A DNA stretch of 64,000 bases from Pycnopodia helianthoides (lineage: Eukaryota > Echinodermata > Asteroidea > Forcipulatida > Asteriidae), in the NCBI GenBank assembly GCA_032158295.1, contig CM063258.1:12251703-12315702 (forward strand), written 5' to 3'. This document shows positions 23,298 to 33,500 of this stretch, piece by piece. The notes under the pieces were generated by a model, which was not told where the DNA came from, made no database searches, and was given only the letters and a program-made list of their open reading frames with translations. Each line of letters begins with the position of its first letter. Position 1 is the stretch's first letter. The translations under genes and the position numbers were made by a program.

Positions 23298-24454
23298 TTT
23301 GTTGGCGGCAATTTGACTTTTTACTCATTTTTTGACGACTTTTGATTGTGCCGGGTTTCCCAGAAGCCCTCTTGGGGGCGTGCGCAAACCAATGATCGGA
23401 TCGCATTGAATGTACAGCAGCACACAGCAGCTGTGCTGTGTCGTCGCGTACAGTGGAATCGGATCGGATGGGACGTGTGTCAACAACCATGACAACGACA
23501 TGACATGATGATCGAGGGTAGCTAGCTAGCTCCGAAGACAAAAGTTGACTGGTGAAGGTGAGCATAATAATCATTGGAATATTCATCAGAGAATATAGTC
23601 TGAAGCACTGTGATTAAAGAAATTTCATTAGGTAATACGATAGAAACAACGACGTGATGTAACGTGAAAAGTTTGTGTTGTTTTTGACCACACTGTGCAT
23701 GGACATGATGGATGGAGTGAGATGTAGTGTAGGGACGGTACATGTATGTAGTGACATGACACACACACGCCGTTTCGTTTTACATGTTTTTATACTCACT
23801 CATTGCAGGCAGCATACATGCGAAGTTATCAAGTAAATTTGACATTTTTTTGCAAAATTTGAGACATTTTAGAAAACAATTATATAGTGGGTGTTGCGCA
23901 TGTTGATTTTGTTCGTGAAGCTAGCTGTGTAGCTGTGTGTGTACGGGCACGAGCAAACAAACGATAATTTTCTACAGTTGCAATGTTTGTATCAGGGACT
24001 TGCATGTATGTAACTGCCTCGCAAGGAAGGTGCACACATCAAGGTACCCTTGCATGTATTCATAACAAATGTTTATGTTGATCAATTACAGATATCAAGG
24101 ACAGAAGTCATTTTTTTGCAAGCTACACAAATAACCTGACCATGGCTACTACAAATAAGTAAGTTTGACAATAATGGTGCACACATTGATTATGTAGGAT
24201 TGGGTTACTTTTAATGATATTTTGTAATTGGTTGAAAGTTTGCTTAATCCTCAAGACTTCTGGATGATAATTTATTACTCTCTTAGGTTTTGATAAAAAA
24301 AGATTCCTCATGTGAGTGATGAACACACAAAATTTGGGCTCACAAACTTAGTCATTTCCGGCATTTCTCAGTTACGACACCCCTTAAAATGTTCTATTGT
24401 ACCTCGCCCCTTTTTACTCACTCCAAGTGGCATATATGTCAAAATTTTACTTTG

Positions 24455-25340
24455 CAGATGCAGTGGCAACAGCTGCTGTCCTTGCCCTACCAAGGATTCT
24501 GAAGGAGAAGAGCGACATGTTCACCTACCAGGTACATGAACAAAGCATTGCTATTAAAACTTTGATTTTTTTGTAAAATAACATCCCTCTACTTGTACAT
24601 TATCTTTCAATCTTCACCCAATGTACTGTCCCATTTTTAGTAACTCCCACAGGGTTTGCATTGCATTCCAGTCATTTGTGTCCGCTGCTGATGTTACTGA
24701 ATATCTAGCCTCCAGCATTAAGCCTAACTGTTTCATACTTCAAGCAAAACCAATTTTGAATCAAATTTGGGTGATCTTGATGTAAAACACATGTTATGCA
24801 GCGTTAATGACAGCCTATAACACAATTCAGAGCCCATTATGTAAACAACTCATCATGCTAATGGAATTGAGAAAACGTAGTAGTGTAACTAACCAAGTCC
24901 CTCCTCCCTACATTTTTTTGATGTTATTTGCAAGTACCATGTTTCAAACAACTGCAATATTAGAGTCGATCCCATATTTTCCTAGAAGGAGTTATCCTGA
25001 ACAAGTTCTATTGTAATGTTGTTTCAAGCAGGATGACGCTGAAAAAGCCCAGAAGGCTGTACACGCGGTGATGGACTGTAAAAGTCCATTAACATCTACT
25101 TCGTTCAAGCTCTTAGTGGAAGGTGTAAAGGTTTGCACATGCACAGATGTAGTTACAGCTTTTGCCTGTTTTGTCTGTTCATTTTATAATTTTCACCTAC
25201 AATATGAACCAAATCAGCAGAAGACACTAGAATTTACACAAGTGGCACTACTTGATATTAAAGATAAGTGCCCGGTGGCCAAGCCAGTGCTCACCATGAT
25301 TTCCAGGCTAAACAAAGTTATGACACAAAAGGAAGATTGA
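24455..25340 (+). CDS. Small spliced gene inside the CACT-ended element, function unknown, 5' incomplete
   Basis: Exon A begins after ttttactttgcag, about 24459, and ends at about 24531 with donor gtacat. In the joining frame it reads DAVATAAVLALPRILKEKSD then MFTYQ. Exon B starts after caagcag, about 25032, and runs to a stop at 25338-25340: DDAEKAQKAVHAVMDCKSPL, then a Cys/Val-rich stretch, then FYNFHLQYEPNQQKTLEFTQ, ending LNKVMTQKED. The join is in phase. The upstream exon is not found: exon A needs one base from it, and the ATG at 24142 is out of phase. I do not recognise the family. It sits between the transposon ends, so it is element cargo or a captured host fragment. Confidence 0.5.
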
Positions 25341-25522
25341 ACTGCTTGTGGACTGAAACAAAAGGATTCAACAATTATGATTAAGAGACCATCCTTTCCA
25401 AAGTTACCTTATGTGCCTCGGCTATTTCATGTAACACTGTTTTGAGTGTGAAAATGTCTTCTGCTGACTTGGTAGATATTGAACATGATTGTTGAAGTAT
25501 TAAATTGTTTTAAAGGTATGGT

Positions 25523-25866
25523 TTAATTTGAGCAAAGAAAATTCGACTGAACTAGGACTTGAACCAAGACCCCTAGATTGCCGTATCCAGAGCTCTTGGG
25601 TTCAAGCCCGCTTCAGTCAAATTTTCTTTGCTCAAATTGAATTTTATTTATTATGTATAAAAACAAATGGAATGTTTCTTTTTTAAATGAAATTAAAAAT
25701 ACAAAAGAAAAAAGTGTAGTGTTAAATATGAAGAAACGGCTGTTCCATGCTATTTAAAATGCCTTTTAAACTTGAGTTGGTGCAGTGATAGTTATGAAAA
25801 AACAGTTGTTCCTTATAATGCCTTTAAACTTGAACTGGTGCAATGTTATGAATTGAAGTTGACTTT
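25523..25866. repeat. Tandem segment copy A with tRNA-like foldback (deleted form)
   Basis: Copy A of a duplication with a period of about 344 bp (copy B starts at 25868). It begins with the foldback arm aatttgagcaaagaaaa and closes at about 25637. The middle has lost about 30 bases that copy B keeps, which removes the tRNA D-arm-like part. The shared 3' portion includes 'aagtgtagtgttaaatatga' and 'ttccttataatgcctttaaa'. Confidence 0.8.
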
Positions 25867-25867
25867 T

Positions 25868-26219
25868 AATTTGAGCAAAGAAAATTTGACTGAACTAGGA
25901 CTTGAACCAAGACCCCTAGATTGCCGTACCAGCACCCTTCCACCTAAGCTATCCAGAGGTCTCGGGTTCAAGTCCCGGTTCAGTCAAATTTTCTTTGCTC
26001 AAATTGAATTTTATTTATTATGTATAAAACAAATTTAATATTTCTTTTTTATACAAATTAAAATTGAAAATACAAAAGAAAAAAGTGTAGTGTTAAATAT
26101 GAAGAAACGACTGTTCCATATTATTTAAAATGCCTTTTAAACTTGAGTGAAAGTTATGAAAAAAGTTGTTCCTTATAATGCCTTTAAACTTTAACTGGTG
26201 CAATGTTATGAATTAAAGT
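25868..26219. repeat. Tandem segment copy B with complete foldback
   Basis: 28-bp perfect arms at 25868-25895 and 25978-26005 enclose a tRNA-like body. The stem then continues with near-matching 'ggacttgaacc' sequences on both sides, so both strands carry a B-box-like motif. The rest matches copy A. Confidence 0.85.
25892..25954 (-). other. tRNA-like sequence (pol III A and B box motifs) in a foldback
   Basis: The minus strand reads GGATAGCTTAGGTGGAAGGG, a partial anticodon arm with loop ACGGCAA, then GGTTCAAGTCC. 'TAGCTTAGGTGG' resembles an A box and 'GGTTCAAGTCC' a B box. The 5' and 3' acceptor sides do not form a good stem, and the T-arm is duplicated in inverted form on the other side, so this is a tRNA-derived repeat rather than a working tRNA gene. 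Confidence 0.55.
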
Positions 26220-26592
26220 GAAAATTTTAACTGTAAACTTGTTTTCAGACTGATTTATTATGAGTGTGGCTTTTACAGTGGCAGTGTGACCAATCAAAAT
26301 AGTCACACGACTATTAAAGTTAGTCAGAATGACAAATTAGTTGTCTCCCATTACTAATTAATTTTCGTGCAATACTAATTAGTTTTCGTGCAATACTAAT
26401 TAATTTTCGTGCATTACCAATTAATTTTTGTACGTTACTAATTAATTTATTAATTAGGCGAATAAGACATTTTTTCATGACTAATTATAATTAGTCAAAA
26501 CTACCTACGCATGACTATCTTTTAATTAGTAAAATAAGACAGTGTGCATGACTAATTTTTATTAGTCAATTGACTAGATAACATTTTCAGTG

Positions 26593-28578
26593 TTGATAAC
26601 CTTAGCTTGTTAGTCTTTCATAGCTGCGGGACTGTATTAGCCGAGTCTTGAGTCCGTCACCCCGGTGCTTGATAACCTTAGCTTGTTAGTCTTTCATAGC
26701 TGCGGGACTGTTTTAGCCTAGTCTTGAGTCCGCCACCCCGGTGCTTGATAACCTTAGCTTGTTAGTCTTTCAAAGCAGCGGGACTGTTTTAGCCTAGTCT
26801 TGAGTCCGCCACCCCGTTGCTTGATAACCTTAGCTTGTTAGTCTTTCATAGCTGCGGGACTGTTTTAGCCTAGTCTTGAGTCCGCCACCCCGGTGCTTGA
26901 TAACCTTAGCTTGTTAGTCTTTCAAAGCTGCGGGACTGTATTAGCCGAGTCTTGAGTCCGTCACCCCGGTGCTAGATAACCTTAGCTTGTTAGTTTTTCA
27001 TAGCTGCGGGACTGTATTAGCCTAGTCTTGAGTCCGTCACCCTGGTGCTTGATAACCCAGGCTTGTTAGTCTTTCAAAGCTGCGGGACTGTATTAGCCGA
27101 GTCTTGAGTCCGTCACCCCGGTGCTAGATAACCTTAGCTTGTTAGTTTTTCATAGCTGCGGGACTGTATTAGCCGAGTCTTGAGTCCGTCACCCCGGTGC
27201 TTGATAACCTTAGCTTGTTAGTCTTTCAAAGCTGCGGGACTGTTTTAGCCTAGTCTTGAGTCCGTCACCCCGGTGCTTGATAACCCAGGCTTGTTAGTCT
27301 TTCATAGCTGCGGGACTGTTTTAGCCTAGTCTTGAGTCCGCCACCACGGTGCTTGATAACCCAGGCTTGTTAGTCTTTCATAGCTGCGGGACTGTATTAG
27401 CCGAGTCTTGAGTCCGCCACCCCAGTGCTTGATAACCTTAGCTTGTTAGTCTTTCATAGCTGCGGGACTGTTTTAGCCTAGTCTTGAGTCCGTCACCCCG
27501 GTGCTTGATAACCCAGGCTTGTTAGTCTTTCATAGCTGCGGGACTGTTTTAGCCTAGTCTTGAGTCCGCCACCCCGGTGCTTGGTAACCTTAGCTTGTTA
27601 GTCTTTCATAGCTGCGGGACTGTTTTAGCCGAGTCTTGAGTCCGTCACCCCGGTGCTTGATAACCTTAGCTTGTTAGTCTTTCATAGCTGTGGGACTGTA
27701 TTAGCCGAGTCTTGAGTCCGTCACCCCGGGTGCTTGATAACCTTAGCTTGTTAGTCTTTCAAAGCTGCGGGACTGTATTAGCCGAGTCTTGAGTCCGTCA
27801 CCCCGGTGCTTGATAACCCAGGCTTGTTAGTCTTTCATAGCTGTGGGACTGTATTAGCCGAGTCTTGAGTCCGTCACCCCGGTGCTTGATAACCTTAGCT
27901 TGATAGTCTTTCATAGCTGCGGGACTGTATTAGCCTAGTCTTGAGTCCGCCACCCCGGTGCTTGATAACCTTAGCTTGTTAGTCTTTCAAAGCAGCGGGA
28001 CTGTATTAGCCGAGTCTTGAGTCCGCCACCCCGGTGCTTGATAACCCAGGCTTGTTAGTCTTTCATAGCTGTGGGACTGTATTAGCCGAGTCTTGAGTCC
28101 GCCACCCCGGTGCTTGATAACCCAGGCTTGTTAGTCTTTCATAGCTGTGGGACTGTATTAGCCGAGTCTTGAGTCCGCCACCCCGGTGCTTGATAACCTT
28201 AGCTTGTTAGTCTTTCATAGCTGCGGGACTGTATAAGCCGAGTCTTGAGTCCGTCACCCCGGTGCTTGATAACCCAGGCTTGTTAGTCTTTCAAAGTAGC
28301 GGGACTGTATTAGCCGAGTCTTGAGTCCGCCATCCCGGTGCTTGATAACCCAGGCTTGTTAGTCTTTCAAAGCTGCGGGACTGTATTAGCCGAGTCTTGA
28401 GTCCGTCACCCCGGTGCTTGATAACCTTAGCTTGTTAGTCTTTCAAAGCAGCGGGACTGTATTAGCCGAGTCTTGAGTCCGCCATCCCGGTGCTTGATAA
28501 CCCAGGCTTGTTAGTCTTTCATAGCTGTGGGACTGTATTAGCCGAGTCTTGAGTCCGTCCTCCCGGTGCTTGATAACC
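26593..28578. repeat. 76-bp satellite array, about 26 monomers (right part)
   Basis: Resumes at 'ttgataacc' directly after the transposon. From 26593 on, the order of monomer variants repeats 21666 onward at a constant offset of 4927 bp: 'caaagcagcggg' at 21844/26771, 'ccaccacgg' at 22414/27341, 'caccccagtg' at 22491/27418. Removing the 3709-bp insertion leaves 1218 bp, about 16 monomers, so a 16-monomer block was duplicated. The array ends at about 28578. Confidence 0.95.
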
Positions 28579-28602
28579 CCCCAAGGTTTACTATTTGAAA
28601 AA

Positions 28603-29598
28603 CATGGTTGGAAATAAAGTAAACCATGGGGACAAGGTTGCACGAGACCCGATTTGAACCAAGTCTACGGCTTCGGCTCCGGATTGGGCTTCAGGCCCAG
28701 TTTTCTTGTATGAAACCCTGACCGCAAAGTATGCGTAAGTTAAAATAACTGAGGGAGCCTAGCTAGCTTGAGTCGACTTTTTGAGCCGAAGCCTTGAATT
28801 CGAAAAGGGCCTTTGGCTCTGTCTGACTTCTGTATATATGTACAGACTTTTGGACAAGTCGTTAAATGTCTGACGCAGTGATAGCGAAACGGCTCTGTCG
28901 CAACTGTCTGGCTGCTGCTCCGCGTGTAGTCTTGGTTAAGACTCTCCTAGCTCTCCTCTATAGCGCGGGTTATCACAAGTATGAGATAGTGACGTCTTGG
29001 ACCAAGACTACGTAGCTCTGTCATGGTCGCCAACATTCTGTGAAAAAAATGGCGCGGCGAGATCTTACAGGGTGCACCCCACCAAATAGGAGAAAACAGA
29101 GCGTCGAGCTCTTTAATATTTTGTAGGCCCAAATATTCTATATTAGACAGATTTGAGAGCCCCCAGAAAGTGTTTCAGTGTAAAAATGTTGCCCAATTGT
29201 GACCTGGGGGTTGTTGATTTCCAGCTTGAGGTATTTTGGATGACATAGGCCCTGAAATAAATGGTCCTATTTGCTGAGAGGTGTAGGGACATTTTTCAAG
29301 ATTGATGCTCGGACGTTTTGAAAATTAGACCTGTGAAGGGGTGTTTTTACTTGGAGGGAGAATAACTCGACGGGCCCAGGGACCCCCCATATAAAATTGA
29401 GCAGAGAATAAAAGTTCAAGAGTCAATCAATAATTTTCCTTTTCAAGTTGAAAGCTGTGAGACTTTTAAGTATTTTTCGTGTATTTTTGAATATTTAGCA
29501 TTTTGCACTGTGTGCTATGGGAGATTATTTGGTGGGGTGCACCCTACAACCACTGGGAACGCAACCTCGTCCCATGGTTTACTTTATTTCCAACCATG
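28603..29598. mobile_element. Foldback element with nested inverted arms
   Basis: Outer arms: 28603-28641 (catggttggaaataaagtaa...) and 29561-29598, inverted with about one mismatch or gap. Inner arms: 29070-29088 (gggtgcaccccaccaaata) and 29526-29544, a perfect 19-bp inverted match. About 430 bp lie between outer and inner arms on the left but only about 16 bp on the right, so the left side probably took a later insertion. The region at 28966-29014 is shared with 37617-37667. No coding signal. Confidence 0.7.
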
Positions 29599-29639
29599 GT
29601 TTACAATTCGCTCGTCCCCAGCGTCTTGCCTTAAAACCA

Positions 29640-29885
29640 AAGGCGCTGGGATGGGCAAACATATTAAGTACGCTCATTGGTTAATGCTCAGTCCCATCAT
29701 GCATCACACTCACACCGAAGCACTGCACGCATGACGTACTTCTTGAACAAGAATCTGTGCAAGCTGATTAGCCCATCCCAGCGGTCCTGGATAGGCCGCT
29801 GGGGTAGTCTTGGTTCCAAGACCTTCGTACCGATATGGATCATGGATCAATTCCAACAACAGAGGGCGTCACTATCCCGGTAACG
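29640..29885. repeat. Inverted repeat and copy of a dispersed hairpin repeat
   Basis: 'gcgctgggatgggc' at about 29644 is inverted at 29771 (gcccatcccagcg). At 29806-29880 the reverse complement carries the family core 'gtcttgg.accaagactacc' and 'gccctctgt', as at 37600-37667. Confidence 0.65.
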
Positions 29886-30514
29886 ATTTAGCTTCCACGG
29901 AGGTCTTGGGTATCTTGTAAAAGGGTGCTTAAGTGTTTCATTGTTTTTCCCCCGACTTTCCGGGGGAGCCAATCAACGATCGAGTTTGCACCTTTTCGTG
30001 AATTATTCATGAATCGTCATGCGTTTATAACAGGGAACGTTGTTGTGGCGAAAAGTACCTTCTCGTCAGGAACTATTTTAGGCCCAAGTGAATAAAATGC
30101 ATTCTGAATAGAGCTTGACAATGGGTTTACCTTAAGTTTTGGAATTGTTTAATTGGGATGCTTTCACAATAAAAATGGAGTTCATGGGAGTTAAAGTACA
30201 CGTTTGGTTTTTGAAACCGTTCGATTGTTTTAATCCTATACAAATGGAGCTATCTACAGTAAAACTAACCTGTGAAAAATTCATTTCAAAAGGTGGTCGA
30301 GTTTTTTAGATATCGCCGAAAATCCGGAGCGAATGTCAACGCAGGAAGAATAATCCGTAATTGGAATACACAATCTGATCGTTTTTGCAGTCTTTTCACA
30401 GATTTAAAACTTTGGGGGATACAAACTAATATCTTTTCGATAACCACATTATTTCGATGTGAAATGTTTCTCAAGGTGCTTTATACTATCAATTAAAAGT
30501 TGCTGTACTTCTAA
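29886..30514. other. No recognisable gene
   Basis: Only short frames; nothing recognised between the foldback region and the next transposon. Confidence 0.4.
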
Positions 30515-33500
30515 TAGTAGACCAGCCAAACTTAAAAAAGTGCTCTAGAAAAAAATTCCACGGCATAGTTTGTTAATGGCTGGCATCCATGCTAGATGTA
30601 TGGATCATGGGATCGGGCAGACGATTAGGGTGGATGCCAAGCTTGATTTTGAATTTTAAGGTCATTTCGAGGTAAAAAAGGTCAAATAAGGTCAAATTTC
30701 AATTTTTTGAATTTTGCACCAAATTCTCCCCAAGTGGTAGATCTATCCATAAAATTTTTGTCATCATATTATTATACCAAGCTGGTGAAATTAAGAGTTT
30801 ATTTTTTATCTTATGCACAAATGTATAGTAAAATGAAAACTAAAAGTGCGTTTTTTATCAAAAAGTGCATATATTGAATATACAAAAGTTGAACGCTCGT
30901 CCTATCCCAATAGAACATTTAATTGTTTCAAACAATTTTTTTCTGGAAGGTCAATATACCCAGGCAGTTTAAAAAAAAAATTAATTAAATCACACCTTCA
31001 TTTATGGTGTAATTAAATAAAAAAGGTATGCCTAATTACCGTAAATTTGAACGCATAGTGGGTTTATAGTGTAATGACATGGTGCTCATAACTGTAAGCC
31101 TATGATTCATATCAAAGTTGTTTGTACTCCCAATCTTTCCATGAAAACATTTTTCATACTCCAACACAGTCAACAAACCTACAATGAGTTAAATTAATTC
31201 ATTAGTTAACATTAACAAATTAGTTAAATACCTCATAGTTAAACCATGGAGGAAGGGAATACTTGCCATGTTTCTAAGCTAGCTCCTCAGAGTAAACTAA
31301 TAGACCAGGCACAGGCCACTTCTCCCATAAGATTGACATCTTAAGTACTTCTGATGATTATTCTGTCCAGACCAGTGACCTTTGGTGTCTGATTAGCCAT
31401 CAGAACATCAAGGGCCACATAGCCACACTTAACATCTATTGTTTTGATCGGAGTATAACCATATACTGGAAATGCTCTTTTAATGTGTACATCTGAAGCC
31501 ATCAACCCTCAGTTTCTTTGATGAAAGAACTTTCTCATCATCTGTTAGAGTGAGTAGACTTTCTTTTTTATCTCTATTATCTTTAACTAATATAGTAATT
31601 ATGGAGACATGTGTATAGACTGATGGTATAAACCATCTAGTCCTTGCTCATGGCACAATAGGAACATGAGCTATTGCATCACTGATTTCACCGTAAGAAT
31701 GATTTCTCGACCACACCAACTATGCCCGGTGGGGACCTGTTTATCTAGCAGATATGAAACTCCTCGAGAGGACAGCACCCGAGGTTTATGCAGAATTTAT
31801 TGATGGAAATTTTGTTGTGAAGAGAACAAAACGGCGCTTCAACCAGGTTCCCGCTGATCAGGCAACCGAGTGGATGAACAGGACATGCAAAATGCAGAAT
31901 GGCATAATTGGAATTACAAGAAATGATCAAGCAAGGGACAAATTCTGTGTCACATGGTCCAAGCGATCATGCATCACACAAGAGGTAAGATCTCTCTTCA
32001 ATTTGGAAGATGATGAGGAAGAAACCACTTTCACCCGCTCTGACAGTCTTCCATCCCGCACAAAGCGAGATGTTGATGACGTTAAGAAGCTCACCACACA
32101 ACTAACAAGATTTGATGTTTTCCGAGTAAACCCAACCTTGGCTGAAGAAGATGACAGTGACTCTGATGATGTTAGAGTTATACCACTGGTATCATTGGCC
32201 TCCAAAGACATAGCTCCAGTTGATGTGGTTAGTGATCTTCTAACTGCTGAAGATCGTGGAAAGCAGTATGTGATGACCAACGTGAAACAACGTCTGCAAG
32301 AAGAAACTGTTGGATTTCATGACGCCCTGAAGAAACATCGCTCAAAAACATTTGCTGACCTATACAAAGCAAACGTGTCCACAAAACAAAATGAACAGAA
32401 GACCATCAAAGCTGACAGAAAATTACTGCAACGATTACTCAATGCTGCCACTGGAGGTCGATCATTGGAAATGGTGAATATTCTCCAGCATGAGCTTTCT
32501 CCAGTCCCACTGTCTCTCGCCAAGGCTGGAGGAGAGATGAATTCAACAACAAAGGCAGATCTGATCAACATCTTAATGGCTGGCCTTACCACTCCCACAG
32601 ATATACCGAATGCCAACATGAAGACATGTGTGCTAATAGATGGTCATGCACTAATCCAAGCTCTTGGAAAGCCTCCCCGGGTGTCAAACATTTGGTGACT
32701 ATGCTGGTGTTTTCATGAATAGTATGACAAAACACTTTGGAGATAATACAACAAGAGTTGACGTGGTATTTGATCGCTACATTGGAAAGGGCTCCATCAA
32801 GGCAGTGACTCGATCAAAGAGAATGGGGGGGGGGGGGGAAGCCAATACGAAAGCTCATAGATGGACCCCAGGTCCCACTCCCACAGGTATGGGGCCAATT
32901 CATTGCCTTGGATGAGAACAAGGCTGATCTCGCCAAGTTCCTTGTCAGAATTAGCCATTATAGAGAAGGGCAAGGATTTACTGCAAAGATATGAGATGGT
33001 AACAGGCGGTGGATTCCTTGATGACACAGAAGCCAGGCCCACGAGGAGAGACGATGTAAAACTTCGACGAAACCATGAGGAGGCTGACACCAGGTTGATA
33101 CTCCATGCATCTGAGGCAGTAGTTAATGGGTATCAAAGAGTGGTGGTCATCTGCAGGGACACAGATGTGATGCTACTTCTGGTGCACTTTATAACTTCAA
33201 AAGCAACAGAAGTTTGGATCTGGTCTCTGGAAAGGCAAAGAAGCGCAAATGCTACCTAATACATGCAGTATCTGAGAGACTCCCACAACCTGTGAGGGAT
33301 AACCTACTCAGCTTTCATGCCCTTACAGGATGTGATACAACCTCTTCCTTCCATGGCCATCGAAAGAAAATGTGCTGGAAAATCTTTGAGAAAACTTATA
33401 TGGTGCACCTGAGCACCCAACCATCAACCATGCCAGACTCCAAATGGTAAGGCGCAGAAGGGTCTGGAGATGTTACCGCCAACAAAAGATGCACTGGAGC

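Larger units (their letters stand above)
22884..26592. mobile_element. 3.7-kb DNA transposon candidate (CACT ends) inserted in the satellite
   Basis: The satellite stops after 'ggtgctt' at 22883 and resumes with 'ttgataacc' at 26593, so the insertion is clean and leaves a possible 2-bp TT duplication. The ends are inverted: CACTCACAGTTTTATTTAGT at the left against CACTGAAAATGTTATCTAGT read inward from the right. Including the next four bases (CAAT), 19 of 24 positions match. Both ends carry many 'gactaatt'/'aattagtc' motifs (22940-23290 and 26310-26580). CACT termini, a 2-3 bp duplication and subterminal repeats are features of EnSpm/CACTA elements, but no CACTA transposase was recognised. 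It carries a small spliced gene and a duplicated tRNA-like foldback. Confidence 0.7.

Noticed and set aside
24312..24539. Alternative reading of exon A giving a Cys-rich peptide (CSGNSCCPCPTKDSEG)
   Set aside because: It would join the ATG at 24142 in phase but runs into a stop at once in exon B, whereas the DAVATAAVL frame joins exon B openly.
31250..31450. Possible minus-strand coding (GYTPIKTIDVKCGYVALDVL)
   Set aside because: Short, with a stop soon after; opposite in direction to the transposon gene and not recognised.
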